5,440 nucleotides of DNA, taken from Clostridia bacterium (lineage in GTDB: Bacteria; Bacillota; Clostridia; Christensenellales; Aristaeellaceae). The notes under the pieces are model-generated. The model saw nothing but the letters and a program-made list of their open reading frames with translations. It did no database searches and had not been told where the DNA came from. The stretch spans positions 1-5,440 of the forward strand of contig JAFZLE010000055.1 in NCBI GenBank assembly GCA_017551645.1, given 5' to 3'. Positions within the stretch are counted from its first letter, which is position 1, and each line of letters begins with the position of its first letter. The translations under genes and the position numbers were made by a program. Shown here piece by piece: positions 5,137 through 5,440 of the stretch.

Positions 5137-5440
5137 TCAGCGCGCGCGGACGTATACGTCACTGACCGCCGTAGGTTCAGATGCTTCACCGGCAGCTTCC
5201 GGTGCCTTCTGATCTTCCGGGGGATTGCCGCCCAACGCGCGCAGCACTTCCGCCATGTTTACCGGCTGGCTGCCCTTTATCTCCAATGCTCCGGTCAGTT
5301 TTGCGCAAAGCAGGTTGATTATCGCCGCGGCGGCCTGGGGCACGGATATGAATGCCATGCAGCCCTGCGCGCTGTCCGAAGCCAGGCAGCCCGCCTGCGC
5401 GTCCTTCTCCAGACGGTCGAGCAGCCCGCCCTCGCACAGC
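5137..5440 (-). CDS. Unrecognised protein, C-terminal part only
   Basis: An open frame enters from the right edge and stops at 5139-5137 (TGA), giving about 100 residues. Codons are strongly G/C-ending, which supports real coding. The visible part starts LCEGGLLDRLEKDAQAGC. It continues through GCMAFISVPQAAAAIINLLC, a mildly hydrophobic Ala-rich stretch that is probably a buried helix and is short for a membrane span. Next comes SQPVNMAEVLRALGGNPPED, which looks like a helix. The end is a low-complexity acidic tail (KAPEAAGEASEPTAVSD) closing in VYVRAR. Three cysteines lie in the visible first half. I cannot name the family. An ATG at 5358 is internal, as the frame is coherent upstream of it. 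It is 64 bases upstream of the oxidoreductase and on the same strand, so co-transcription is possible. Confidence 0.7.
   Translation of the reverse strand, partial: LCEGGLLDRLEKDAQAGCLASDSAQGCMAFISVPQAAAAIINLLCAKLTGALEIKGSQPVNMAEVLRALGGNPPEDQKAPEAAGEASEPTAVSDVYVRAR

Noticed and set aside
3273..5165. 630-codon open frame on the plus strand
   Set aside because: It lies antisense to both oxidoreductase genes, which have clear family motifs. Long antisense frames are expected when codons end mostly in G or C. The translation (rich in H, V, A, R) has no domain features and spans the gap between two real genes.
5073..5189. 39-residue N-terminal extension of the first oxidoreductase
   Set aside because: It would overlap the end of the preceding gene, has no family similarity, and the ATG at 5072 has its own ribosome binding site and starts the Rossmann fold exactly.
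1..5440. Mobile element, CRISPR array, tRNA, rRNA or riboswitch
   Set aside because: I saw no transposase or integrase coding, no regularly spaced repeats, no tRNA-like cloverleaf and no leader long enough for a known riboswitch.

Overview
The window reads as chromosomal DNA from a moderately GC-rich Firmicute, most likely an uncultured gut-type Clostridium relative. This is an inference. It rests on GGAGG-type ribosome binding sites, sigma-A-like promoters with TTGACA/TATAAT-type boxes, U-tailed intrinsic terminators, G/C-ending codons mixed with frequent ATA (Ile) and AGG (Arg), and a MarR regulator of a kind seen in Clostridia. There is no rRNA, tRNA, CRISPR array, transposase or phage gene.

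Layout, left to right. Bases 1-748 (minus) encode the N-terminal part of an unrecognised two-helix membrane protein whose Pro/Thr-rich tail runs off the left edge; the frame changes once near base 194. Bases 749-964 are a divergent control region with a promoter for each flanking gene, plus three copies of TCGGTA and a CCGAT-ATCGG palindrome between and beside them. Bases 965-1621 (plus) encode a MarR-family regulator with an odd Pro/Gly/Arg/Phe-rich C-terminal tail. It is closed by a strong hairpin terminator shared with the convergent gene.

Bases 5072-1675 (minus) form a three-gene carbohydrate cluster. In order of transcription these are a canonical Gfo/Idh/MocA NAD(P)-dependent sugar oxidoreductase, a short divergent Gfo/Idh/MocA-like protein only 3 bases later, and, after a hairpin with a T-rich tail, a 484-residue GH32/GH43-like beta-propeller protein with a C-terminal beta-sandwich. 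Pairing of Gfo/Idh/MocA enzymes with a non-classical hydrolase-like protein suggests catabolism or modification of a glycoside, possibly through oxidised (keto) sugar intermediates. The substrate cannot be read from the sequence.

Bases 5137-5440 (minus) hold the last 100 codons of an unrecognised gene transcribed in the same direction as the cluster. No promoter for the cluster is evident in the 64-base gap after it, so transcription may come from further right.
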